Positions 14,501-24,989 of a stretch of 64,000 nucleotides of DNA are shown in pieces (within the stretch, counting starts at the first letter, position 1; each line of letters opens with the position of its first letter). Source of the stretch: Liolophura sinensis. Lineage: Eukaryota > Mollusca > Polyplacophora > Chitonida > Chitonidae. Under the pieces are notes generated by a model that did not search any database, was not told the DNA's origin, and saw only the letters and a list, made by a program, of their open reading frames with translations. The position numbers and the translations under genes were made by a program. The stretch covers positions 18,425,223-18,489,222 of the forward strand of contig NC_088301.1 in the NCBI RefSeq assembly GCF_032854445.1, in the 5' to 3' direction.

Positions 14501-17500
14501 AGAAATCTCCTTAGATAGGGCGTATAGGTATTTTCTAGAAAAATCTCTGAACAATGTTTTGTACTGATATTTACATATACGTGAATAGTTCAGTTTCGCT
14601 AAAAACAAATGGCTGTTACAAAATAAGCTGATTCTTTCGAACTTCGTTTCACTTTTACTCTTGATTTCTTATCATTTCACGTCGATGTCACTGCCGACAT
14701 AAATCTTACCTCTGTCACATTTCTCACCAAAATATCCCGGCAAGCATCTGGGTGTCTTCTGGGGACAGAGCCCCGATAATGTGTTACAGGCAGACGGTCC
14801 AACACCACACTTCCCACATATGTTCTCACACTCTGCTCCATGTGTCCCGGGGGTACATACTAATATATACATCATAAATAACTGATGCAGTAGGCTTACA
14901 CATTGGGCATTTTCACTACGACATAAGGAACAAAGACAGAAATCTTCCCTCCAACAACCAGAAGACAATACCTTTTATACACGTAATCGAATAATATGCC
15001 TATTTCTGTTTTTTTTTAATTACTAAAACCCATCCATGTCATGCACCCAGAACTGTTTTATTCACAGATTGTTACCGTTTGACATTAAACTGTCTTCCTT
15101 TAATTATTAATGTGATAATAAACAGTAAGATTCTCCGATATATGACACATCTGGGTGAAGAATGACCTTTTAGCGTATCTCTGTTTCGACAATGCTCAAA
15201 TTGTGCGTGTACAACTCTTCATGACCTTCACCACTATGATATTGTACAATGATTATGATTGTGTAAAGGCACCGCTGTGTTTGGGATCGAGTTGAAAGAC
15301 CCAGCCCACCCATGTAAAATGTCTCGTACCTGTGGCCTTCTTTCAAACACCAAAGGATAATAAAAACATTTTACCATTGTATGATCTGTTCGTAATTAGA
15401 GAATATGTTTTCACCATGACTTGCATTAGACCTGCAGTAATGACAGTATATTTTTATATCTTGCCAACTGACATTATCACAAGAACATATTGATACAGTA
15501 TTGAACATATTGATGAACACAAAAATCTAATTTTATGGCAATGACGTAGTGAGAATAGACAAGGTTGCACAGGAGCGCTTCATTCCCACCGCTTTAGAAG
15601 AAAAATGGTGAAAACATCTGTTTCTTTACATAATGAAACGCTATAATATTGTCAACCAAATATCAGCTTCTTTTAGTGTTTCTTTCTTTGTGTGTTTTAA
15701 TACTGGTCAGATGTCACATTATATTAAATCGTTCTCATACAACTAACTATTAATCAATATATAGATTGTGTAAGTCGTGTTCGTAGATTACTTGTCAAAA
15801 ATCTGTACCTCACATAGGGTAAGGATGGGGAATTGGTTATCATCATCTTTACAGCACTCCATAGCACATGGCCATTGAGGTTACATGTATTGTATTGTAT
15901 AGTATTTTCACCATAAGTGTAATTAGAAAACGCGTTGACAGAAATAAAGCATGGCGGGAAAAAAGTCACAAAGGGCTTGATCTATTCCGAGGAAGTACAA
16001 ATATGTAAGATGGCGCTGGTTGTATGTGAAATATAAGTAAATAATAACAGAGTAAACGTTTTACATATTTAAGAAGAACACAAAGCAGTGTCACGTACCA
16101 AAAGAAATTCTGTTGTGCATGGCTATGAAACATTTTTATGTTTGAAAATAAGTCAGAATTTTTTCATCAAGTAATCTTTTATTTCGTTTTGGATACATTT
16201 GGTTTTGTTAATATTTAAAGATAGCCTGTTTGAAGTCATCCAGTCACAAATCTTTTCGAGTTCAGTAGACATGGTAGTGACTACTTCGTTTATATTTCTG
16301 GATGAGATAGACACACTTGTGTCATCGGCGAATAATACATATTTCAGTACAGTGGTGAGACTAGTTATGTCGTTGATATAGTGAAGAAATAAGATTGGCT
16401 GGCCAAGGTATTGAGAAAAACCGCATGTAGCATGCGGTATTTCTCATTTAAGGTTAAATGCCAGAAAAATAATTACTGAAACTATCGGCTATGTCTTCTT
16501 TTGTAGATGCTGGGAGTCGTATTGGTAGAATACTTACCAAAAATCTGTACCTCACACAGACTAAGGTATGGAGAATTAGTTATCATAATCTTCACGGTGT
16601 CCCCAAATACAGGACCACTGTTACAAACTCCGTCGATGATCTCCCCGGGACCTGTTGGGGCTGTGGTGGTGTCCTGGTAACAGATTTTGTAATTCTGGGA
16701 GGAGTTTCCCACGGAGAGAGTGAATCCGTTAAGTCGGGTGCCACCTAAAACACAAAGCACAGGACTTGGTGGACTAGAACTAGTGCCTGTTGAATACATT
16801 AAGCGAAGTATATTTGTCAAGCGATAAAACAAAATCCAATCAAATTCCAGAGGATCAGTTTGATTATTAAAGTTAGCTTCACAGTGTGTTTAATTTATAT
16901 ACATGTATATAATCGTAAGGGAAGAGAGTTACCCGGAAGTACATGTAGAAGTAGTAGATTTCATTTGTGTTGGAAGGACATGCGTGTTTATATCTACTAC
17001 ACAATGTAAATGTCATGCGTCTATTTAATCCAGTGATCACTGTATGGCTGAGGAAAGCGCTGATGTATACAAAAAAACTTCAGCATTTAACGTCAACATT
17101 TCTTATTTTAATTTCTTTAAAGTTGGGATGTTTGCATTGATTCATTACGCAGTACGAATAAATAGTGAACTTATAATGTCCGTGAGAAGTTCGGAATTGT
17201 TCTATGACTAGCCGTGTACGAGCATTTTTGTCCGTCTGTCTGTCTGTCTGTTTGTTTGTTGTTGTTTTTTTTTTTTTGCTTTTTTTAACATATCTGAGCA
17301 AGTCATATAGTTTTAAATGGATTTTCTCCATGCTTGGCAGCTTTATTAGGGACAATATGTCCAGGAGAGTGAAATTTTTGGTTAATTTTGTGATTATTGA
17401 TCAAGTTTACTATTTATAGAGAGAGTTTTGACCTAAATGAACACAGGCCTTGTCAACGTAACTCGTCCTAAAGTTGTGAACAGATTTTCATGACACAGTG

Positions 17501-20500
17501 GCGGATGTGGTCGGGTAATATGTAGTTTAGCGGTTTGTTTGCATTGCGTAACGCATTTTCTTTTTAAATATGGCAGTCTGAAGATATAATGTGAACTCTG
17601 TAATGTCAAGGGACTGAACCCTGACTCATTTTGAGTGATTTGACGTCAACGGCATAAGATTTGGACATTTTCTGTTGTCTGATAAATGACACAACTGGGT
17701 GACGACTGGTCTCTGTTTCGACAATTTCCGTGAAATGCTTGTTTGCCACCCTTGATGCTTTAGCAACAATAAGTTTTCGTCCTTTCTTAGTTACGTGACA
17801 TCTCCCGTGATTGTCAAAAATATCCAAGATTTTTGTTTATAGGTCAAAGTGAGTGAATGCTTTGGGTTTAACGTCGTACTCAATAATTTTTCAGCCATCT
17901 GACCACGAAGGAATCCTTAAAGTGCATGTAAGTTGTTGCAGGACGGATATCCACCGCTCTTTTATTTAGTGCTGCTTCACTGAGATGCCTTACCGAAGGC
18001 AAGGAAGCTGTCCGCCCGAGCCATTATACTGATACGGGTCAACCAGTCGTTGCACTATCCCCTTCATGCAGAAGGCCAAGCGAGGAAGTTACAACTTCCT
18101 CTTTTAAGGTCTTAGGTGTGACTTGACCCAGGATTGACCCTGGATGTACCGCCCCCGAAGCGGATATAGGTTAAAGGGACATATTTTCCCTGAATGCGAA
18201 TAAACCTGTTTTATTTCTTAATGTGCAGATTATCATGTGTAATAACATATAACAGTATAAGCAAAGTTTTCAATTTTCACTTTGGGGTGGGGTAATGGAG
18301 GGGGGGAGTAATTGGCTTCAAAGTTTTTTTTAATGCCCCAGCGCTCACTGGGCTCACTGGGCGAAAGGGGACGGGAAATTTGGTGAACAGACTGAATGGG
18401 GGCAGGTCTAGGGGCGTGGAGGGGCGCTAAGCTGGCCCTAAGAAGCCAGGCAGTATTTGTGTACATGTCACCTTGCCTACTCTGTAGACACATGGTTTAC
18501 CTGGCTCGGGGCACATCAACTGTGTTCACCGAGTTCCGAACAAGATCAACGATGACGTAATTCCTAAAAAAATCCTACTGCTGACGGAAAATTTGCATAC
18601 TATATAGAGGTGGTATAACAGGAATAAAATGCTCCCAAAATGTAATATTATTTTTTAACAAAAATTCCGGGCCATATTTGTTTTCATTTTGCATGGGAAC
18701 ATCATTTTTGTTCTATAGGCCAATTTCATGTATCCTTTAAAGCCGTAAAATCAGCGAGAGCTAGATTCGAGATTGTAACCTCACAGGCCATTGATTAATG
18801 ACCTTCTGAAAGAAAAGCCATAACGCCTGCCCAGCAGGTCGGGTTCTTTTGAAAGGATTAAAGGCAAACTTACACTTTCCGCCACACGCCCTGTTATATA
18901 TCCTGAACCTGTAGATGTTGTACTGTGAATCCAGTGTCACCGTCCAGAACGCGGGGTTTGAATTGGTGTGAGTACATGTATATGGTTTGTTGTAAAACTC
19001 ATGGCCAGTCCTACCGTCAACGGCGAGTCTGGAGACGAACGTAAAGCCTCTCTCGCTATAATCCGAAGACTGCTTCGTGCTTTGATTAAATGCCACATTT
19101 CCTGTCATCATAAGCACAGTAATAGAACAAATAAGACGTTAAATCTTAATGTTAGCTGAGTATAGTTTTTAACATTTTAGAAATGATGGCAAAATGTTTT
19201 TCCATGCTAAATTGTGAAACGGTTTAAAACTGATTGCATACACAAATAGCAAACGACATATCCTTCGTTTATTAATGCTAAGAACTTGCCTTAGAAATGA
19301 AGAACAAATATAAACTAGATTTCACTTCGGATTAAATCCTCTACGATGCCTATCTTACAAAAGCGGGGGTCAAATTTGAGGGAAAACGAAATTGTCGCAT
19401 CTTGCCAAGCGATTCACAAACCTACTGATATAACACCAGAGGCAAAGGAGCCGGATCTGGAAAGGTCAAGGTCATCTGTCTTCAGACAGAACGACGGTTT
19501 GCACTACAGCGCCAGCAATTTGTCCTTTTGTGAAGGTTTCATATTTGGTAAAGATTTGCAGTACAAGTAGTGCAGGTACGCGTATAACTGCTAAAAGGAC
19601 TTCATTTCTAGATCATAAGCTTAAATCATGAGGTTTTATATTGGATAGTTTCTCAAATACGCTATATAAATTATTTGCTAACAATAACCTGATTTATCTT
19701 CACAAAGCTTACAATTTTTAAGCTAAATTTCATTTTTTGACATCTTCAACATTAAAACTCACACACATTTGAGATTGCTTCTAATAGAATTTAGATTCTT
19801 AAGCACGGCGTAAACCATCAATCAGATAAATGAAAGAAATTCTAATAAATGTCTTGGCCTTTGTATCTTTGTATTATGACAAATGTAAATAAATTAATTT
19901 ATTACATTTAACTTTATCTTGCTGAACAGAAAAATAAAAACATTGCCAATCACGTAAGTATATTTGTGATCACATATCTTATATACAACTGTGTATATGG
20001 AAACGTGTTACTTACGTCTAGAGCAAGTAGGACCATCCCAGCCAAGAGTACAGTTTCCGGAACATAATCCAGTTTCGTCACTACACTGACTCAAACAGTT
20101 CCCACACAGCTGCCCAAAAGCTGAAATTCAGAGACAGACAGAATCAACTTTAGCATACAGAGGCGTCTGGACACCTTTTATTTGTTTCTTGCACGTTATA
20201 ATCCTAGATTTAATGTTTTAATTTGATGTTAAGTTTTTAGGAAATAGTCTTGGGAATCTTTACACATGGAAAAATATACAGGTTTTTAAGTCAAGGAATA
20301 CAAAGAAACTAAAAAAACAACAAACAAAAAATGCTTTAGAGAGCTCAGGCATTAGTAAGATATATTCAAATATCCCATTAAGTTCCGTTCTTGCAAAAAT
20401 ACGTGTATGACACGTACAAGTAATATCATTTTGTTCCTGCTATATGAGAAAGAAATAATAATACAAAGTGAGAAATGCATCTTTTATATCCACGTTAAAT

Positions 20501-23012
20501 CTTTACTTTTACTGCCGTGAAGTTTATCGATTACGACGGATTCTTAGTGGAAAATGCATATGTCATGACTGTGGTTCAAATCCGATTGTTTGGTTGTCAC
20601 AAATTTTTACAATTATGATTTTCGTTGTATATATTTATTTATTTGAATGATGTTTTACACCGTACTCCAGCTGATTTTTATCAGTAGGCACGCTGAACTC
20701 ACAATATTGGGAGTCACGATGGTTTTATATTTCCTATTGTTATTTGACAGGTATTATTTGAACCGTACTGGAGAAGAGTTTGCTTTTAGAAGAGCACCGA
20801 GTGCTATGGTGGGAAGAAATCGGATAAAATCCTGGAAAACCAGTTTCCATTCGCAGGCTGCTGTCAGAGTTTCCTACGTAGGACCGGAGAGGAAGCCAGC
20901 ATGAGCTGAAATTGAACTCACACCAGAGTTATAGTTGAGATACTTCTTTGTCATTGTGCTGAGCTAGAACGCTAACCACAAGGACTTTTTTGGTTTCAGG
21001 CCAGTCAACTGACCGACAGACTAACAGAATAAATGATCGAGCAGCTCAAAATGTAGCTTGCTATAACATTTTTAGCAACCTTTAGACACACTTTTAAAGT
21101 GTTTACTGTGTAAGGCCACTGTTTGGTGACTGGTGATTTTCTATCGGCATGATGAGTTGTTGAATTCATTTTATATCTGCCCACATACAAGTTTTAGGTG
21201 TCTTTGGTACGTAAGGCAAACAGTGTATTAGGCACGTGGAGACTGGTTTCTATTTCCTTGTTTCAGACACATTTCATCATGAGGTATATGTAGTGGTATG
21301 AAGACTACTTTAGGATGACCAAAATCAGTAACAGCTGACGTTAACATAGACGACTGCACACCTTGTCAAACATATACGCTTTCTCAGATATGACACAATA
21401 GCCTGTTGACTGTAGAGGTTGTCGGGGCAGATCCTCTTCTAAAGAACTCACTGAGTGTTTTTAAACTGTACGTTATCTCTGTATACGTTTGCATAACACT
21501 TATACAGGTATATTCTCTGACATGCATTCGGGGGAGAAATCGAGTACATCTACAAAAACCACTTCATAGATGTACTATTACAAAGTACCTGCTGTAGATT
21601 TATGTACACTCAGTTTACCTGTAAATTTACAATACAATGGTGTACACAGGTGTGTGATTGGTGTTTGCACCCTTACAGCTCTACGGTTGCGAAAGGAACA
21701 TGAGACATAATCCCTCGCGCAATATGTAACTACACAATCAGCTGTACATGAATACATTCAGGACAGAGTTGTTTATCTCCCGGGATAGGAGCAGTAGTCC
21801 AAACTGCAGTACTAGCAGGATTTACTCCAAAAATACAGTATCAATTTTTACAGTGTGGATAGGTAAGACCATTCGGGCGGTGCAGTAGCGTACGTCTAGT
21901 CACCTGCATGGGGCTGAAAGCTTCTATCTGGTAGACATTGGTGAACGTCTAAATCCAATCTTATAAACGCCTAGCTCCTGGTAAATACTGAAAAACAATA
22001 TTTGAAAACAAACATTCCGGGTCAGTGATCGGAATGGATGTTTGTTTACATGCAACTTAATCGTAGTAGTGGAAGTAATGTCCTATCGAAAATGTGGACC
22101 GGAAATTTGAAAGCCGCTGCGACTCTGTGATATCACGCGGTCATATACCACTGACTCTGTGTAATGGACGGTCTATAGGCTTATCTGCTTAACTGGTTTC
22201 ATAACTTTTAATCGATTCAAGTTAAACAGTTGTTGGGAGAATTGGTAAACATGCAGATTAATAATCTGAGATAAGGGTGAATAACTCTTCCTATATTTTT
22301 GGTTTCTCTTACATATATTGTTATAGTGTAAGATAATCTGTACATTTGTACACCACTCATTTCCAAACTAGCCTCCATGTTTGATAATCACAAGACCTGT
22401 TTCCAGGTGTGTTAATCAATTCCTAGACAATTTCGTCAGTACATTAATATCTGGCTGGATACCATGCACTAAAACACATGTATTGCTTTGTACGCATTCA
22501 GAGATTCATTTATATATTAACTTACTTAGGATTGGGATAGCAGGTTTGAAGACAGGCCTTGGAACATTGACACCAGACATGAAGACACCATACTTTCATT
22601 CCTTTCTTGTGTCTTTGGCAAAGAGAAGCATTTCGCCAGCATTATAAATTGCATTATCACGAACCTATAGTAAGTCCAAAGTAGGGATGTAGCTATTGTC
22701 TCTGTAAGCAAGCACCAGTGTAAGTAAGTGGAAAGTCAGTGGCACTCCGTAAGTGAGGGCAACGAGATCAGAGAGACATAGTCACACTGAATTTTTATCT
22801 GTCAATAGAATGGTTGTACTGGTTTCTTATTTTAATGAAAGCTTCCTTAATTAAGAGACAGGTTTCACCCAAGTCGTTTGTTTGGTGTGTGTTTTCCATA
22901 ATGCCAAAATGAACAGATACGCTTTTCCTGAAGTACATGTAGATCACTTACCAAATGTTATTTCCATCACAAAAAGAAGAACTCTGCAGATCTGTTTCTT
23001 GTGGTCCTCCAT
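8394..23012 (-). CDS. Gene A: EGF / F5-8C single-pass receptor, complete model
   Basis: Nine exons read on the minus strand: 23012-22952, 20120-20016, 19101-18874, 16744-16538, 14859-14710, 14074-13925, 13087-12938, 8916-8814, 8595-8394. All have AG/GT borders and phases agree (1,1,1,1,1,1,1,2), giving 1356 nt, 451 aa plus stop. Order: signal peptide, six-Cys EGF-like unit, F5/8 type C domain in two exons, three eight-Cys EGF-like units, transmembrane helix, 67-residue tail with tyrosine motifs. It should be a type I plasma-membrane protein with an adhesive or recognition ectodomain, resembling MEGF/scavenger-type EGF receptors common in molluscs. Ligand unknown. The F-type lectin sugar-binding pattern (H, then RxD) is not evident, so carbohydrate binding is not claimed. 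Gene B (45-62 kb) is a paralogue in the same orientation. Confidence 0.8.
8814..8916 (-). CDS. Gene A exon 8: transmembrane segment
   Basis: A 103-nt exon, entering in phase 1 and leaving in phase 2, acceptor gtttcag, donor AT|gtaagt. It encodes LSDNSKDYTG and then a hydrophobic run, VIAGSAVGISLVVMITGVII, continuing IVM: one transmembrane helix of normal length with small residues (GSAVG) near the outer side. The next codons (IRRK) give the positive stop-transfer side. The gene B exon at 45520-45418 has identical length and phases. Confidence 0.85.
8966..9270. repeat. Minisatellite, unit about 40 bp, gene A TM-upstream intron
   Basis: About seven imperfect units built on gttagctcctggagtagagg + tatagggtcgtgtgct. 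It starts about 50 bp from the TM exon. The same repeat unit occupies the homologous place in gene B. Confidence 0.8.
9300..11200. other. Gene A intron without recognisable element
   Basis: Part of the 4-kb intron between EGF unit 3 and the TM exon. Patches at 9455-9480 and 10760-10860 match 46200-46220 and 46385-46480 in the corresponding intron of gene B. No exon was found. Confidence 0.5.
11221..11545 (-). mobile_element. tRNA-headed SINE, copy 1
   Basis: The minus strand begins GGGGCCTACGTGGCTCAGTT (Pol III A-box-like), then a B-box-like GTGAGATCAAGTCCAGC, then CATGCTGGCTTCCTCTC and a 3' part ATAATGCTGACCGATTCAT. The same order recurs at five or more other places in the window. Most complete copy here. 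Confidence 0.75.
12938..13087 (-). CDS. Gene A exon 7: eight-cysteine EGF-like unit 3
   Basis: A 150-nt phase-1 exon, acceptor atgtatcag, donor G|gtaagt. It encodes VCTPGSYGADCEKICGNC, then VCNTISGHCPQRTPRC and VGEKCDTG. It is the last ectodomain exon seen before the transmembrane exon about 4 kb away. The intron between holds a SINE (11.22-11.53 kb) and a block at 12340-12710 homologous to 51605-51965 in gene B. Confidence 0.85.
13782..13819. repeat. Perfect inverted repeat, 18-bp arms, 2-bp spacer
   Basis: The left arm atttgtttgtacatgtac (13782-13799) and right arm gtacatgtacaaacaaat (13802-13819) are exact reverse complements. In the gene A intron between EGF units 2 and 3. Confidence 0.9.
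13925..14074 (-). CDS. Gene A exon 6: eight-cysteine EGF-like unit 2
   Basis: A 150-nt phase-1 exon with acceptor ctatgtatcag and donor G|gtaagt. It encodes VCTPGTYGPDCVKRCGNC, then CPQRTPRC and SGLKCDTG. Closest in the window to the gene B exon at 55785-55636 by eye (GTYGPDC, VCNTT, GHCPQRTPRCM are shared). Confidence 0.87.
14710..14859 (-). CDS. Gene A exon 5: eight-cysteine EGF-like unit 1
   Basis: A 150-nt symmetric phase-1 exon (50 codons), acceptor atatattag, donor G|gtaaga. It begins VCTPGTHGAEC and contains CPQKTPRC and FGEKCD; eight Cys are spaced as in the two neighbouring EGF exons, a MEGF/laminin-like EGF pattern. A block of intron on each side resembles the blocks around the next two exons, so the unit was copied with its intron. 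Confidence 0.85.
15785..15900 (-). pseudogene. Decayed partial copy of F5/8C exon (second half)
   Basis: The minus strand contains VKMMITNSPSLPYVRYRF, which matches VKIMITNSPYLSLCEVQIF of exon 16744-16538. The upstream half of the exon is not recognisable and the Cys is lost. It lies in the same intron, about 0.7 kb downstream of the intact exon. Confidence 0.6.
16150..16412 (-). mobile_element. Non-LTR retrotransposon RT fragment (FADD motif)
   Basis: The minus strand reads PILFLHYINDITSLTTVLKY, then VLFADDTSVSISS, then LEKICDWMTSNRLSLNINKT, the RT palm with catalytic motif C (FADD) and the following helix region of CR1/RTE-like LINEs. Only about 85 codons remain. A 15-nt-arm hairpin sits at its upstream end (16413-16445). 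It is inside a gene A intron and is a dead 5'- and 3'-truncated copy. Confidence 0.72.
16413..16445. repeat. Hairpin at RT-fragment edge, 15-bp arms
   Basis: gagaaaaaccgcatg, then tag, then catgcggtatttctc: arms complementary with one mismatch. Confidence 0.8.
16538..16744 (-). CDS. Gene A exon 4: F5/8 type C domain, C-terminal half
   Basis: A 207-nt exon, phase 1 to 1, acceptor gtgttttag, donor G|gtaagt. It encodes GTRLNGFTLSVGNSSQNYKI, then CYQDTT, then VFGDTVKIMITN and ends LSLCEVQIFG, the usual closing strand of F5/8C domains. A decayed copy of its 3' part lies at about 15790-15895 and a retroelement fragment at about 16150-16410, both in the following intron. The gene B homologue is 57315-57106. 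Confidence 0.85.
17852..18180 (-). repeat. Interspersed repeat with (CACT)n-type 3' tail, copy 1
   Basis: Plus-strand gtgagtgaatgctttgggtttaacgtcgtact, then aaggaatccttaa, ttagtgctgcttcactgagatgcc, cccttcatgcagaaggccaagcgaggaagtt and gattgaccctgga. Homologous over about 300 bp to 56203-56505. Read on the minus strand it ends in an ACTCACT-like tail, so it looks like a retroposed element. Confidence 0.65.
18874..19101 (-). CDS. Gene A exon 3: F5/8 type C domain, N-terminal half
   Basis: A 228-nt exon, phase 1 to 1, acceptor gatgacag and donor T|gtaagt. It starts NVAFNQSTKQSSDY, the usual opening of discoidin/fucolectin-type F5/8C domains, then has AVDGRTG, a Cys, and FWTVTLDSQYNIYRFRIYNR, the core beta-strand region. 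The last codon is completed by exon 4 to give Cys. The paralogous exon in gene B is 243 nt and differs mainly near the 3' end. Confidence 0.85.
20016..20120 (-). CDS. Gene A exon 2: short six-cysteine EGF-like unit
   Basis: A 105-nt symmetric phase-1 exon, acceptor gaatttcag, donor C|gtaagt. It encodes about 35 residues with Cys pattern CGNC..QC..LC..NC and the ending GWDGPTCSR, typical of the last loop of an EGF-like fold. The gene B counterpart at 62058-61954 has the same length, phase and ending. Confidence 0.8.
20640..20990 (-). mobile_element. SINE copy 2, diverged
   Basis: Shares ggaccggagaggaagccagcatgagctg, atggtgggaagaaat and the 3' end ttttacaccgtact with the copy at 11.2 kb. The tRNA-like head is heavily mutated (gagctagaacgctaaccac). 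Confidence 0.65.
22952..23012 (-). CDS. Gene A exon 1: start codon and signal peptide
   Basis: ATG at 23012-23010 begins MEDHKKQICRVLLFVMEITF, a basic start followed by a hydrophobic stretch, and the exon ends TTT G|gtaagt in phase 1. This joins in frame to the exon at 20120 to continue A-F-G-Q-L-C-G-N-C. The same 61-nt exon with the same donor occurs at 31081-31021. The 5' leader before the ATG (cagagtttttcctcagac) also resembles the leader of that copy, which supports this start. The intron to exon 2 is about 2.8 kb. Confidence 0.75.
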
Positions 23013-23174
23013 GTCTGAGGAAAAACTCTGTTCAGTTCTAGGGGCAGATCACAGAACTCTCTAATTCTATCCTGATGTAATTTGCCAGACAGAAGGAATT
23101 CTCATAAGATATGAAATCTTTCCAGAAGCTTTTTTAACAATGCAGTTAGAATACATTTTTCTAATTCACAATGC

Positions 23175-23197
23175 TTCGGGTGACGTCATAATTATTC
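23175..23197 (+). promoter_or_regulatory. Candidate CRE (TGACGTCA) upstream of gene A exon 1
   Basis: TGACGTCATAATTATT lies about 170 bp upstream of the gene A start codon, within the presumed promoter. The same string occurs at 61308-61322 in the related block. The 8-bp CRE consensus alone is weak evidence of function. No convincing TATA box was assigned. Confidence 0.35.
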
Positions 23198-24309
23198 AGA
23201 CGCCAGTGGAATGCTCTGCACTGGCAGTCTTCTTTTAACTAACAAGGAAGTTACCTTACCGTGTTACAAAAATCTACTTAGTAATAATACAACGACTCTC
23301 CTGTGAATTTAGAACTTCTTGCAGACTGCCGTATTATGAGATAAGCAATATTCGTTTTAAAACTGTTATCATATGGTGCAAATATTGACAGTGTAGGCCT
23401 ACAGCTGATGTAATAAATCTCCTTGTCAGCAAGACGTAGAAGGATCACGTATAAGTTTACTTGTTCACTGATGGAAAGCCTATATAGTTTGTTGTTAGCA
23501 AAGAACAGAAGCCTACGCCGACTCGATGGACTGACAATCGGACATAGCTGCACATAAATCTGAGATCTGTTTCATTCTTCTCAGCTTTTGGCCTTCGGGA
23601 ACACAGATCTGTAATTTTCTATTTACTCCGGAATGGTCCGGAAAAAGATAAATTGATGGAAAGTTTGGAATGGCACCATAAAGACTTCACCATTGAAATG
23701 TTGATGGGTAATGCATTTGAGAGTTTTAACATTAGGTTTTTAACAACGAACGCAGGGAACTATAACCAGTTATTGTTAAATTAGGAGATGATCTTGATTT
23801 TCAGAGGAGGTGATTTGAAAAGAGCCGTCTGAAAAATTCGTAAGCTGTGCGAGGCAATAAGTGTTGTACTTGTGTTAATTGCGACTTTATGATCTCTGTT
23901 ATTCCCTCATGCGAAGGTGACGTAAATTCAGAATTACAGAAAATAACGGAAAACCTTTTTATGCCGCGTGACAGGACTGCGTTTTAGGTAAGAGGGGCTT
24001 GTGTGAAAGCTTAGCTGGGCACATGACCGTCATATGTAAGATGTACATTTGTAAGTTGTACATTGCTGTGCCCTTTCGAACAGTATTTTAACATTATTGA
24101 CAGTGCGAAAAGGGCTACAGATCGGCATTGGACAGATACTTTGAAGATCTGCTTGTGCATGAGGTCTATGTGGCAATAAGCGGTCGACTTCCCTCGCATG
24201 TCCGGTTGCTCAGTTTAATGTTCGTTGAAAACTTCTTGAATTCCACCATTTTGGTGTGACATTGTGTACATTCTGGGCAAGTTCGTTAGTAACCAGCCAA
24301 AGGTGTTTG

Positions 24310-24425
24310 GTTTACCTCGGTTTCCAGATTAACAGACTGACAGCATGACGGACTAACAGACTGACGGAATGACTTACATACAAACTGACGGAATGGTTCA
24401 CTGACAGACTGACAGATCAGGTGTA
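24310..24425. repeat. Short tandem repeats of CAGACTGACGGAATGACGG type, copy 1
   Basis: Imperfect units of cagactgacggaatgacgg. A second cluster at 27280-27395 is flanked by similar sequence on both sides, so the two belong to the segmental duplication in this spacer. Confidence 0.6.
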
Positions 24426-24989
24426 AACCTACAGTCTCCTTCTGTGCCAGTAAAGCTTTCAAATTAGTATGTTATATCTATCCTTTATAATCCCTTCCTG
24501 TGATGCTGTGTGATGTGAACACAAAGTTTATCAGATACCTGTAGACACTCACACATTTGATTTATTTATCTGATTGGTGTTTATAGCCGTCACACTTGGA
24601 AAGATGCTGTATCCCCTCCACCAATCTACATTTTAACATGTTCACTTAAAAGGGACTCTGGTTGTATGCACTGTGTTTTTTAAGAAAGTTCTAGTGCGTT
24701 TTCATTTGGTGATTTAAGCATCGCTATAGAGTATTTTCAGTGTTTGATGGCGGTTATCCTGATGAGGTGGCTAAAGCCAGGCATAGCTCTGATGAAAACT
24801 ATCTCGATCTATTCAGTAAGGAGCTGGTTTTAAACGTCTTCTATTCATCAAAGGCGCGTGGCGGTGCACGCCGTAAAAATAGTTTCGTCCTGTTTTTTGT
24901 GCAATGGAACTATTCTGCTATAAGACATACAGTATGATATCCCACAAAAGGTTACATTCACGGAGATCTTCTGTAAGCGCGCATATGGC

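Larger units (their letters stand above)
21020..23790. repeat. Segmental duplication block, copy I (around gene A exon 1)
   Basis: Blocks here recur in order at 29790-32530: gactgcacaccttgtcaaac, gggcaacgagatcagagaga, exon 1 with leader, and ccataaagacttcaccattg. Partial copies are at 27600-29100, 60.75-61.4 and 63.06-63.6 kb. The block covers intron 1, exon 1 and the presumed promoter. Confidence 0.7.

Noticed and set aside
18874-19101. F-type (fucose-binding) lectin assignment
   Set aside because: The fold-level signature fits F5/8C, but the His...RxD sugar-binding residues were not found in register, so only the broader domain is called.
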